Positions 32,931-41,825 of a DNA stretch of 64,000 nt are shown here, piece by piece (position 1 is the stretch's first letter; each line of letters begins with the position of its first letter). The stretch spans positions 117,114,788 to 117,178,787 of the forward strand of contig NC_080172.1 in NCBI RefSeq assembly GCF_950295315.1, read 5' to 3'. A program made the position numbers and the translations under genes. The notes beneath the pieces were generated by a model, which ran no database searches, was not told where the DNA came from, and saw nothing but the letters and a program-made list of their open reading frames with translations. The stretch is from Erinaceus europaeus (taxonomy: Eukaryota; Chordata; Mammalia; Eulipotyphla; Erinaceidae).

Positions 32931-33400
32931 GATTCTTCTTCTTCTAGCGTTTTCCCTTCTTCCATAGCCAGTCAACAGCGTCAAGTTGAGCCTGATGTAA
33001 AGTTTCGAGACCTCCTTTGAATCTGGAGAGGTGGCAGTCGTTGACTATGTGGGTCATAGTCTGTCTGGAGCCGTAGGGACAGTTCGGGTCGTCTCTGGCT
33101 CCCCAGCGATGGAACATAGCGGCGCACCGGCCATGGCCTGTTCGATAGCGATTGAGGAGGGCCCAATCATAACGTGCTAGGTCAAAGCCGGGTTGACGCT
33201 TGCAGGGGTCTGTGATGAGGTGTTTGTTCTTGACCTCAGCTGACTGCCAACTCTGTTTCCAAGAGTCTGGAACAGAGAAGTTCAGTGTAGGCGTAGGGGA
33301 CCAGATTGGGTGACGAGACGTCAAGTGTTGGACAGGGTGGGCGAAGATATCCGCGTATATTGGCAGGTCCGGTCGAGCGTAGATGTGCCTTCAGCAACTC
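32931..33400 (-). pseudogene. C-terminal fragment of a non-L1 non-LTR retrotransposon reverse transcriptase
   Basis: On the minus strand an open frame without stops runs from about 33400 to the stop at 32944. It begins HIYARPDLPIYADIF, then SRHPIWSPTPTLNFSV, then the block LLNRYRTGHGRCAAMFHRWG (about 33112-33171) and a knuckle-like CPYGSRQTMTHIVNDC (33041-33088), ending DAVDWLWKKGKR. The order LNRxRTGxGRC...WG...C...QTMxHIVxxC matches my memory of the C-terminus of invertebrate non-LTR reverse transcriptases that end shortly before a (GAA)n tail. A short AAGAAGAAGAA tail does follow the stop (32931-32942 on plus as TTCTTCTTCTT). L1, L2, CR1 and BovB ends do not look like this. The second knuckle cysteine is Tyr, which one transition would explain. 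The element is 5'-truncated near 33400. It could alternatively be assembly contamination or an old mammalian family I do not recognise. Confidence 0.75.
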
Positions 33401-33583
33401 AGAGCCTGATCTTCATTCAGTGATAGTTATTGACCTTCTGAGGCCACTGAGTTAAAATGAGGGTATTGCACTGGGCTCTGCTTCCATCCTAAGCCATCAG
33501 CCTGAGCCCTAGGCTGACTGGTGTCCCTGGCTGTGAACAGGTAGAGAGGGAGGGCCAAGTACAGACAGAGAGTAGATGTTCAC

Positions 33584-33800
33584 AGGGCCGGGCGGTGGTT
33601 CCCCTGGTTGAGCACACACGTTACAATGCACAAGGACCCAGGTTCAAGTTCCTGGTCCCCACCTGCAGGGGGAAAGCTTTGTGAGTGATGAAGCAGGGCT
33701 GCAGGTGTCTCTCTGTCTCTCTTCCTCTCTATGTCCCCCTTCCCTATTAGTTTTTGATTGTCTCTATCTAATAAATAAAGATAATTTAAAAAAATTTTAA
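33584..33800 (+). mobile_element. SINE type B with degraded TSD
   Basis: GGGCCGGGCGGTGGTTCCCC, AGGTTCAAGTTCC, TGCAGGTGTCTCTCTGTC and tail AATAAATAAAGATAA. AGAGAGTAGAT occurs at 33567-33577 and again at 33803-33813, consistent with a partly decayed target duplication. Confidence 0.92.
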
Positions 33801-34034
33801 GAAGAGAGTAGATCATCGCCTACAGTCATGGAGAGAGGCCTTAGCAGAAGCCCCCCTGCCACCACCTTGGACTTCCCACCTCTAGAATTATGAGGAAAAT
33901 CCACGTCTTTTGCTTCAACCCTACCAGCTGTGGTGCTGTGCTGCGACACGCTAATCCGCCTGTGTCACAGGTCCAGTGAGCTAACCAAACCAGGCAGCAA
34001 GTGATCTGGGAACTATGTCTCTTTGACTGGGGCC

Positions 34035-34284
34035 AGTTAGGCTCACATAGTATGAAGCATAAGGACCGCACAAGGACCCAGGTTCAAGCCCCCAGCTCCC
34101 CACCTACAGGGAGGGACATGTCACAAACAGTGAAACAGGACTGCAAGTCTCTTTGTCTCTCCCTCTCTATCTCCTCCTCTCCCAGTTTCTCTCTGTCCTG
34201 TCCAATAAAATAGGAGAAAATGACTTCCAGGAGCAGTGGATTTGTAGTGCTGGCACCGAGATCCAGCGATAAGCCTAGAGGCAA

Positions 34285-34287
<3 letters not shown>
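34035..34287 (+). mobile_element. SINE type C
   Basis: The head is degraded (TTAGGCTCACATAGTATGAAGC). B box AGGTTCAAGCCCCC, CCAATAAAATAGG and the 3' module (TTCCAGGAGCAGTGG ... CTAGAGGCAAAA) are clear. Confidence 0.88.
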
Positions 34288-34338
<51 letters not shown>

Positions 34339-34341
34339 GCT
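34288..34341 (+). repeat. (AAT)n microsatellite in SINE tail
   Basis: About 16-17 uninterrupted ATA/AAT units at the A-rich end of the SINE at 34035-34287. Such a perfect run suggests ongoing length polymorphism. Confidence 0.95.
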
Positions 34342-34770
34342 CTTCAAAGACTTCAATAATGTTTCTTGCCTTTTTTCTTCCCATTCCTGCCCAGCAAGGC
34401 TAGCTTGGTTACCTGAGGCCTCTGAAAAGAATAGGGGTGAAGAGCAGACCACCACCCACCACCTTCTCAGGAGGCCGGAAGCTAGCTCACAGGGGCATGG
34501 AGGGACCTGAGGACACTGGGCTTCCACCAGGACCATCAGCTCCTTGCCATTCCACTCCATCAGCCTCACTGTCACAGGGGCTTCTTCCTGTGTGTGTCTG
34601 TGAACTCACATGATGATCTGCGACCCTCTTAGAAAGACACCTGCCACTGGAATTAGACGTCACTCTAATCAGAACGATCTCATTGTAAGTCAGTCACACC
34701 TGGTTTCCAAATAAGGTCACATCCTGAGGTTCTAAGTGGACACAGATTTGGGGGGAGATAGAACTCAGCT
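34342..34770. other. unassigned sequence
   Basis: No recognisable repeat or exon. Confidence 0.35.
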
Positions 34771-34900
34771 ATATACATCCCCATTTTTGTAGACGAGGAA
34801 ACTGTGACCCAGAGATAATCATTCAAGGACCTGTGACTACACAAGAGACCAACACTGGATCCAAACTCGAGATCTAGACTCCAAGACCTAGCTGCCTCCG
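34771..34900 (+). mobile_element. MIR SINE fragment
   Basis: CCCATTTTTGTAGACGAGGAAACTGTGACCCAGAG and CAAGACCTAGCTGCCTCC. Confidence 0.8.
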
Positions 34901-34974
34901 GCTGCTCCAGGGACTCTGAGCCTGGGGCTCTGCTGTATCCTTTCATCTAAAGCTCAAGCCAGCCTTCTCTGGCC

Positions 34975-35320
34975 AGGCACTGCTCTTGTTCTACAAATAA
35001 GGACAGCAAGGCTTAGAAAGGGAGTCGGGGGGGTAGCACAGCGGGCATAAGGATCCCTGTTCGAGCCCCCCGGCTCCCCACCTGCAGGAGAGTCACTTCA
35101 CAGGCAGTGAAGCAGGTCTGCAGGTGTCTGTCTTTCTCTCCTTCTCTCTCCATTTCTCTCTGTCCTATCCAACAACAACATCAACAACAATAATAACTAC
35201 AACGATAAAACATAGGCAACAAAAGGGAAAATAAATAATAAAAATTAAAATAAAAGGCTGAGTGATATGTCCAAGGTCACATCCAAGGTTAGTGAAAGAA
35301 CCAGGATTAAGACGACCAGA
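34975..35320 (+). mobile_element. MIR SINE split by a younger SINE
   Basis: The left part, CTACAAATAAGGACAGCAAGGCTTAGAAAG (to 35021), and the right part, GAGTGATATGTCCAAGGTCACATCC (from 35259), are consecutive pieces of one MIR copy separated by the SINE at 35022-35258. Confidence 0.75.
35022..35258 (+). mobile_element. SINE type A with internal head deletion
   Basis: GGGAGTCGGGGGGGTAGCACAGCGGGCATAAGG lacks about 34 bp of the usual head between CAGCGGG and ATAAGG. The remainder (TTCGAGCCCCCCGGC, CT body, CAACAACAACATCAAC tail) is typical. Confidence 0.9.
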
Positions 35321-35420
35321 GAGATACATATCACATGCAAGGGCCTGTGTTTGGGTCCCTATACACCACATAGAGTCACCTACAAGGGGAAATTTCATGA
35401 GTGGCGGAGCAGCTCTGTGG

Positions 35421-35456
<36 letters not shown>

Positions 35457-35500
35457 ATCTGTCTATCTATCTATCTAGCGAAAAGAAGAAATGAACTTTG
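35321..35500 (+). mobile_element. SINE (B/D-like) with (CT)n and (TCTA)n
   Basis: AGAGATACATATCACATGCAAGGGCCTGTGTTTGGGTCCC, GGGAAATTTCATGAGTGGCGG, (CT) run 35421-35444, (TCTA) run 35456-35477 and an A-rich end. Confidence 0.6.
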
Positions 35501-35579
35501 GGAGCAGCAGTGTCATGAAGACACGAAGTTGCAGAGAAAACTCTGGTGGGGAAAAATGAACAGACAAGATTACAAGAGG

Positions 35580-35800
35580 GGCCGGGCAGTGGAGCACCTG
35601 GTTAAACACACATACTACAGTGCACAAGAACCCGGGTTCAAGCCCCTTGTCCCCACCTGCAAGGGGGGAAGCTTCACAAGTGGTGAAGCAGGGCTTCAGG
35701 TGTCTCTCTGTCTCTCTCCCTCTCTATCTCCCCCTCCCATCTCATTTTCTCTGTCTCTAGCCAATAATAAGTAAAGAAAGTTAAAAATAAAAAGGTTGCG
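35580..35800 (+). mobile_element. SINE type B
   Basis: GGCCGGGCAGTGGAGCACC, GGGTTCAAGCCCC, GGCTTCAGGTGTCTCTCTGTC and tail CCAATAATAAGTAAAG. Confidence 0.93.
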
Positions 35801-36020
35801 ACCCAAGTCTGTCTGACTCCACACCACTGTAGGTAAAGCTCTACCTTGAAGTGTCCAGATTTGTCCCTTTGCTTGGTGACAGTCTTGATCTAAAGGAGTC
35901 ACGTGTTTTTCAAAGCCTAGAGACCTCCCAAGCCAAGCCCTGCTAATGGGGGCCTTTCCCTTTATAGGGACCTGGAAGTAGGAAGTGGAACGGGAAAGTT
36001 ACGACCCTCCTTTCCATGAC

Positions 36021-36110
36021 CCCTGACACAGACACACACACACACCACACACACCACACACACACCACACACACATACACACACACACACACACACATAC
36101 ACTGACACAT
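36021..36110 (+). repeat. (CA)n / CACAC microsatellite
   Basis: CACACACACACACCACACAC units with regular CC interruptions. Confidence 0.95.
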
Positions 36111-36174
36111 TCATACAAGTTCACACTTACATGTAAATGCTCCCACATGGGCACATCTTCTTTTTAATTCCTGA

Positions 36175-36716
36175 TTTTTATTATTGATTTAATATTGACT
36201 TAACAAAATTACAAGGTAACAGGGGGACAACTCCACACCATTCCCACCGCCAGAGTTCTGGATCCCCAGTCCCTTCATTGGAAGTTCCAACAGTTCTCCC
36301 AAGGCTGCAGATATGGGGTCTCTATTATTTCTGCAACTACCTGTCTACATTTGTATGCATTTGCCCATTTTCCCCCATGGTCCCGTCTTCTCTTCCTTTC
36401 CAAGTCACACCTGCACCTGTTACCACATCCAAATGTCCCTCCCTTTGTCCTCTTCTCTCTCTGGGGCCTGATGGAGTTGGAGCTCAGAGCCCTCTGGGCA
36501 TCTTCCCCTGTCATTTCTCCCCCACTGGGAGTATGGAGCAAAATTCTTTTGGGGGAGCAGAAGGTGGGAGTTCTGGCTTCTGTAACTGCTTCTCCGATGG
36601 ACATGGGTGTCGGCAGGTGGATCCACACCCCCAGCCTGTCTCTGTCTTTCCCCAGTAGGGCAGGGCTCTGGGAAGGGGAGGTTCCAGGCCACATTGGTGG
36701 GGTCATCTGCCCAGGG
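36175..36716 (-). mobile_element. L1 3'UTR-type repeat, long form, inverted
   Basis: On plus: TTATTGATTTAATATTGAC, CATTCCCACCGCCAGAG, CCCAAGGCTGCAGATATGG, TGGGGCCTGATGGAGTTGG, CCCCACTGGGAGTATGG and GTCATCTGCCCAGGGAG. A complete long-form copy. Confidence 0.85.
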
Positions 36717-36860
36717 AGTAACTTCCCTATTCTTTATCCCTCTGGAAGTATGAGCCAAAATTCTTTCTGGAGAGCAGAAGGTGGTAATTCTGGCTTTTGT
36801 AGTTGCTTCTCCAATGGGCATGGGCGTTGGTAGGTGGATCCACATCCCCGACTACAGGCA
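36717..36860 (-). mobile_element. L1 3'UTR-type partial repeat, inverted
   Basis: CCTATTCTTTATCCCTCTGGAAG to GTAGGTGGATCCACATCCCC repeats the middle of the adjacent copy in the same orientation. A tandem partial duplication or second insertion. Confidence 0.75.
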
Positions 36861-36872
36861 CATCCTCACTGA

Positions 36873-36873
36873 G

Positions 36874-36920
<47 letters not shown>
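36873..36920 (+). repeat. (CA)n microsatellite
   Basis: About 23 perfect CA units. Confidence 0.97.
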
Positions 36921-36922
<2 letters not shown>

Positions 36923-37804
36923 CACCTACAGAAAGACAAGGCCGTAAGTGTATACACTAGCACACATGTACTAACGCAGAGAGGAGCGTACACACACACA
37001 GATACAATAGGCACATGCACACACTCCCCACCAGCCAGTCCTCTCCCAGAGCCAATTAGAAGACCTCGGTGGTCTAGAGGGAGCCCCCGGGTGGCAGACT
37101 TATTGATGAGCTAGAGTGAGCTAGAGTGTCAAGCAGGAGAGGGGACTCATTTAAGCAAAGCTCTCCTCTTCATGAGTGCTGTGGGGACTCCGGGGAAGAG
37201 CATGAAGGTATTCACTGTGACAGTAACTGAAAGACCACAGAACTGATCCACACAGTCCCAGCCAATTCCCGGCTGCTGGAGTAAAGCCTGCCGCCGAGAG
37301 CTGGGGGCTGGGGGCAGAGGGAGAGCGGCATGAGAACAGCCTGGAATCAATAGTGAAAGCTTTTGCTGTGTCAGGCACAGTAAATGGGGCTGAACAAATG
37401 GAACTGGTGAGAATTAGCCTCCAGGATGACTTGGATGGAAAGCTAAGACCTAGTACATGCGGAAACAGAAGGGAGGTCTCGGTCACCCCTCTGTCACCAT
37501 GTTTTCTGACGACAGGTGAGACCTAGTGCCCAGTTGGTGGCACACACGAGGTCAGCTGACAATGGATCAGACAGACCCTAATGCAACTTTGCTGGGAAAA
37601 AACTTGGAGCACAGAAAGCGCAGAGCGGCCCACAGCCGTGGAGCAGTCATGCCACTTCACCAAGTTCATCTGAGAATGCTCTGTGTGATCAAACAGCAAA
37701 GCCAGGCCTTGCATCTCAGACGGGCCCCAGTCTCACAGTGGGACACCGCACTGTCTTGTGTAGAAAAGGGAATCATGATGCGTGGGTGTGATTAGCTTAA
37801 AGTG
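36921..37804. other. unassigned sequence
   Basis: No repeats recognised. 37190-37480 is balanced in composition (e.g. TTCACTGTGACAGTAACTG, GAACAAATGGAACTGG) and could hold conserved non-coding sequence, but nothing proves it. Open frames here are short and featureless. Confidence 0.35.
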
Positions 37805-37867
37805 TAGACCTCACCCCACCTCCCAGAAAGATATTCACAACCCAGTCTCTGGAAACTAGGAATGCTA

Positions 37868-38190
37868 GGGGGTCGGGCTGTGGTGCACCTGGTTAAACGC
37901 ACATAATACCAAGTGCAAGGACCCACACAAGAATGTGGGTTAGAGGCCCCTGCTCCCCCTGCAGGGGAGGTGCTTCACAAGTGGCAAAGAAGGGCCACAG
38001 ATGTCTCTCTTTCTCTCTCCCTCTATACTTCCTCCTCCTCTCTCAAATTCTCTCTGTCATGTCTAACAAAATGGAAACAATGGCCACTGGAAGCAGTAGA
38101 TTCATAGTGCTTGTACCGAGCCCCAGTGGTAACCCTGGAGGCAAAGAGAGGGAGAGAGAGAGGGAGAGAGAGGGAGAGAGAGGGGGGTGA
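37868..38190 (+). mobile_element. SINE type C plus (GGGAGA)n tail
   Basis: GGGGGTCGGGCTGTGGTGCACC, CTAACAAAATGG, 3' module (CACTGGAAGCAGTAG ... AACCCTGGAGGCAAAG), then a (GAGAGG)n tail 38140-38187. It splits the ancient LTR between its first two pieces; GAATGCT/GAATGCC flanks may be the target duplication. Confidence 0.88.
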
Positions 38191-38348
38191 ATGCCTGTTT
38201 ATGTAGCAAAAGAGAAAAGAGACTTTACAGATGTGACTGGGGTTGGGGGAACCACACTAGGGCATATGTGTGACCCTGAATGCTATCTCGACTGTCCTTA
38301 TGACAACAAGGCAGTGAGAGACTGGATGCACACAGAGGAGAAGGTGAC

Positions 38349-38964
38349 TGTCAGGCTAGCGTCACGGGAGAGAGAGATGACCCAGGAACCAGGATTGAGG
38401 CGGCAAGGCAATACAAATCTTTATTCATGGGAACGCCCCAGAGTCAGGTGGGAGCACACCTGGTTAAGCCACGTGGTGCCAACAGCAAAAATGGCCAGCG
38501 TCCTTCTCCCTATCTTCACCCTCCCCTCCTCCAGGTTTGAACACGGGCAACCACACCCAATGGGAGTGGCTTGACAATCCATACATAGTTAGGAGAGGGG
38601 TGGAGAAAGGCAGCTCCTCAGCAACGGTTGCTAGGGGCTCAACTGCTAGGATAACAATACCCTGAGGGGAATTAGGAAGGAGGCCTTTAGTCATTTGTAA
38701 GACAGAGCAGAAGACTGATACGTAGATAAAGGGACAGGCCATACTAGCATGGAAATAGGGTTGAGCAGGCTTAACAAAGCTGTCAGCCAGTCGGGAAGAT
38801 GCCTTTTGTGGGGGAGGGAAGACTTACATGGCCGCCATCCTTCTGAGGTTCGTGTGTCCCCCTTTTTGGCTCAACCCCTCCGTAGAGAGAGAGACTTACC
38901 AGGTGAACTCACCTCATAGGTTAAGCTGTGCCAGGATCCACCACCTCCCCACAATTTCCCAACA
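38349..38964 (-). mobile_element. solo LTR, inverted (TGTTGGGAAATTGT start)
   Basis: On minus it begins TGTTGGGAAATTGTGGGG and ends AGCCTGACA. The poly(A) signal GAATAAAGATT is at about 38417-38427 (minus). It aligns with the start of the ERV at 44838: GTGG, then CTCTCTCTAC, GGTTGAGC and AAGGATG-like blocks in order. Six-base flanks GGTGAC (38343-38348) and GGTAAT (38965-38970) fit a decayed target duplication. Confidence 0.85.
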
Positions 38965-39180
38965 GGTAATGGACAGAGAGGAGGGGGAGAGAGAAATACA
39001 AGGGTGCTGGTGTCCTTGAAGATCAGGGCAATGCAGTCACAAGTCCATGAGGACTGGCAGTGCCCAGAATGGGCAAAGATTCTCCCCCGGTGACTTCAGA
39101 GGGTTGTCAGGTATGTGATGCCTTTGTGTTGGCCTTCTGGGCAAAGACTTCAGACTTGTGAATCCAAAAGGGAAAAGGAC

Positions 39181-39650
39181 ACATTTCTGGCTTTTATTTT
39201 TTGAAATATTTTCTTTATTTATTACTAGATAAAGACAGAGAGAAATAGAGACAGAAGGGGGAAGATAGAGAGGGAGAGAGACAGAGAGAGATGCCTGTTA
39301 TGCCCAGAAGTTCGAGTCCCGATCTCACCAAAGAAGACCAGAGTCACATGCAATAGCAAGAGCCTTTATTAGCAAGCTTAAGCTTGGGCCGACGATACCC
39401 TTCTACACAAGGGAAGAGTCTGTGATCCTGATCATCTTTCAATCCAGCTTTTTATAGTTATGGTACAGGTGGGAATATTTATGCAGAACAAGGAACCGTT
39501 GGTTTGGGGTCAACGGCTGTTCTTATTCACCTCCTCAATACCCTTCTTCCCTACTTGTGAAGCTTTCCCCTTGCAGGTGGGGACCAGGAGCTTGAACCTG
39601 GGTCTTTGTGCCCTGTGATGTGAGCACTTAACCAGGTGCGGCCTGGCCCC
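39181..39650 (-). mobile_element. SINE type B, inverted, split by an LTR
   Basis: The tail side (TTTATTTATTACTAGATAAAGAC ... GAGAGAGATGCC) lies to 39295. The rest (CCCTTCTTCCCTACTTGTGAAGC ... AACCAGGTGCGGCCTGGCCCC) starts at about 39538. Nothing of the SINE is missing between them. Confidence 0.88.
39296..39537 (-). mobile_element. short solo LTR inserted in a SINE
   Basis: On minus it begins TGAGGAGGTGAATAAG and ends GGGCATAACA. TATA-like TATAAAAAGC lies near 39457 and the poly(A) signal CTAATAAAGGC near 39370, both on minus. Flanks ATGCC (39291-39295) and ATACC (39538-39542) are a 5-bp target duplication with one transition. Confidence 0.78.
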
Positions 39651-39924
39651 TAATTTCTGTTGTTTAAATGACGGCATTGTTGGTTTGTTACAGCAGCCAC
39701 AAGAAACTAAAGCATTAGAGTTGGTAAGATGTCAAACATCCATGGAAACGCCTGGCACTTTGCACATGTCCGGACACCAAAACTGCCAGCAACTGTTGCA
39801 TTACAGCCAAGAGCCCCTCTTGAAAGACACCTTCAGGATTTCTGTGTGACACATCTGAGATTTGCCCAGCAGATCCTGAGCCAAGGACATGCGTCTGTCT
39901 CCTGTGTTAGCGCCATCGCAGGAG

Positions 39925-40012
39925 GGTACTGCTTCAGTGTGGCTAGTGACATGCTCAGATTTAGAGCAGCTTCTGGCATATAGTAAGTGCTCAGTAAACC
40001 TCTGAGAAACAA
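39925..40012 (+). mobile_element. MIR 3' fragment
   Basis: GCTTCTGGCATATAGTAAGTGCTCAGTAAACC is the characteristic MIR 3' end (tagtaagtgctcaataaa-like). Confidence 0.65.
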
Positions 40013-40021
40013 CTGATGTCA

Positions 40022-40340
40022 GGGGCAGGTGGTGACACATCCAGTTAAGCACACATAGTACTATGGACCCATGGTAGGATCCAGGTTCAAGGCCCCCAGC
40101 TCCCCACTTGCAGTGGGTATGCTTCACAAGAGGTGAAGCAGGGCTGCAGGTGTCTGTCTCTCTCCCTCTCTATCCCCCTCCCCTCTCAATTTCTCTCTGT
40201 CCTGTCCAATAAAAAGGGGAAAATGTGGCTGCCAGGAGCAGTGGGTTCGTAGTGCCGGCACCGAGCCCCAGTGATAATCCTGGTGGCAAAAATGAATAAA
40301 TGAATAAATGAATAAATGAATAAATAAATGAATAAATGAT
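40022..40340 (+). mobile_element. SINE type C with (GAATAAAT)n tail
   Basis: GGGGCAGGTGGTGACACATCC, TAGTACTATGG, CCAATAAAAAGGGG, 3' module (GCCAGGAGCAGTGGG ... TCCTGGTGGCAAAA), tail of GAATAAAT units 40293-40338. AACTGATG flanks both sides. Confidence 0.9.
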
Positions 40341-40574
40341 AACTGATGGAGAGAATAAAAGCAACCACAAGGATCTCAGCAGAACGACCCTCAACATGCA
40401 TTCCTGCCCCCTCTGACACTTGGTGGCTTTGATTTTGGGGGGCTGGAGGGGCCCAGGAGTCACCTGTAATCATGTAAAACACCTTCTTTCTCTGTACATA
40501 TAAACTCCTTCCTTGGTTGAGGTTCAATGATTTTTAGACTCTCAAAGAGATCTCATAACCTATGATAAGATCAG

Positions 40575-40690
40575 GACTGGCTGAGGAGGGAGCATAGTGA
40601 TTCTGGAAAAAAGACGTTCATGCCTGAGGCACCAAAGGTCTCAGTTGTCATCCCCCAGCCCCATCAGAGCAGCGCCTGGAGTGGTGGGGG
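40575..40690 (+). mobile_element. SINE type D fragment
   Basis: GGAGGGAGCATAGTGATTCTGG, GACGTTCATGCCTGAGGCACC and CCCCAGCCCCATCAGAGCAG. Confidence 0.65.
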
Positions 40691-40869
40691 GGAGGGGGGG
40701 AGAACTACATCAGTCTTTTGGAGTAATTTGCCTCCCACATCCCCCTGTGCAGTTCCCCCAGATTCCAGCTGTGAGGTCCTCATGGACCCAACACAAGGTA
40801 GTCGGGAAGAGATGGAGAAAATATCTGGTCAGCTCTACCCCACTAGAGAAAGATAGGAATGGACTGGGT

Positions 40870-40980
40870 GGGAGGGGTAGATAGCATAATGGTTCTGCAA
40901 AGAGACTCTCATGCCTGAAGCTTCAAAGTCCCAGGTTCAATGGTCTGCACCACCATCACCCAGGACTGAGCAGGGATCTG

Positions 40981-41034
<54 letters not shown>

Positions 41035-41036
41035 AA
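40870..41036 (+). mobile_element. SINE type D with (AAAT)n tail
   Basis: GGGGTAGATAGCATAATGGTTCTGC, CTCATGCCTGAAGC, AGGTTCAATGG, then 12 AAAT units at 40986-41034. Confidence 0.85.
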
Positions 41037-41039
41037 AGA

Positions 41040-41540
41040 AAGTCAGAAACAGGCTGGGGGTGTGGATCCACCTGCCAACACCCATGTCCAGCGGAGAAGC
41101 AGTTACAGAAGCCAGAACTCCCACCTGCTGCTCCCCATAAAGAATTTTGATCCTGACTCCCAGCGGGGGAGAAGTGATAGGAGGAAGAGGATAAGAGGGC
41201 TCTGAACTCCGGCTCCGTCAGGACCCAGAGGGAGGAGGAAGCAAGGAGGGACATTTGGATGTAGTAATGGGGTTATGTGTGGCTTGGAGGGGCAGAGAGG
41301 ACAGGACCTGGAAGAAAAAGGGGGCAATTATGTACAAACGTAGACAGAGTTGTAGAGATGACAGGTAACCCTTGTCTGCAACCTTGGGAGAAAAGCAGTG
41401 GTTTACAATGGAGGGACTTGGAATTCAGAACCCTGGTGGTGGGAACAGTGTGGAGTTATGCCCCTGCTGACATGTAATCTTGTGAATCAATACTAAATCA
41501 CCGATAAAATTTAAAAAATAAAATAAAATAAAATAAAATG
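41040..41540 (+). mobile_element. L1 3'UTR-type repeat, long form
   Basis: AGTCAGAAACAGGCTGGGGG through GGCTCTGAACTCCGGCTCC, ACATTTGGATGTAGTAATGG and CCTGGTGGTGGGAACAGTG to ACTAAATCACCGATAAAATT, then (AAAAT)n at 41512-41540. Confidence 0.87.
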
Positions 41541-41825
41541 GGGAGTCGGGCGGTAGCGCAGTGGGGTAAGTGCACATGGCGCAAAGCTCAAGGACCGGCA
41601 TAAGGATCCCGGTTCGAGCCTCCAGCTCCCCACCTGCAAGGGAGTCGCTTCCCAGGCGGTGAAGCAGGTCTGCAGGTGTCTGTCTTTCTCTCCCCCTCTC
41701 TGTCTTCCCCTCCTCTCTCTATTTCTCTCTGTCCTATCCAACAGCAACAACAATAATAACTACAACAATAAAACAACAAGGGCAACAAAAGGAAATTAAT
41801 TAATTAATTGATTAATTAATTAAAT
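41541..41825 (+). mobile_element. SINE type A, full length, (TTAA)n tail
   Basis: GGGGAGTCGGGCGGTAGCGC, GGTTCGAGCCTCC, CT body, CAACAATAATAACTACAAC and GGGCAACAAAAGG, then TTAATTAATTAA units to 41825. Confidence 0.94.

Larger units (their letters stand above)
37805..39715 (+). mobile_element. ancient MaLR-type LTR split into four pieces
   Basis: Pieces at 37805-37867 (CCAGAAAGATATTCACAACCC), about 38200-38348 (AGAGACTTTACAGATGTGAC, GATGCACACAGAGGAGAAGG), 38965-39180 (GCAGTCACAAGTCCATGAGG, GACTTCAGACTTGTGAATCC) and 39651-39715 (TTTGTTACAGCAGCCACAAG) are collinear with one old LTR-like mammalian repeat. Younger elements sit in the gaps. The family name is my best reading, not a match. Confidence 0.65.
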
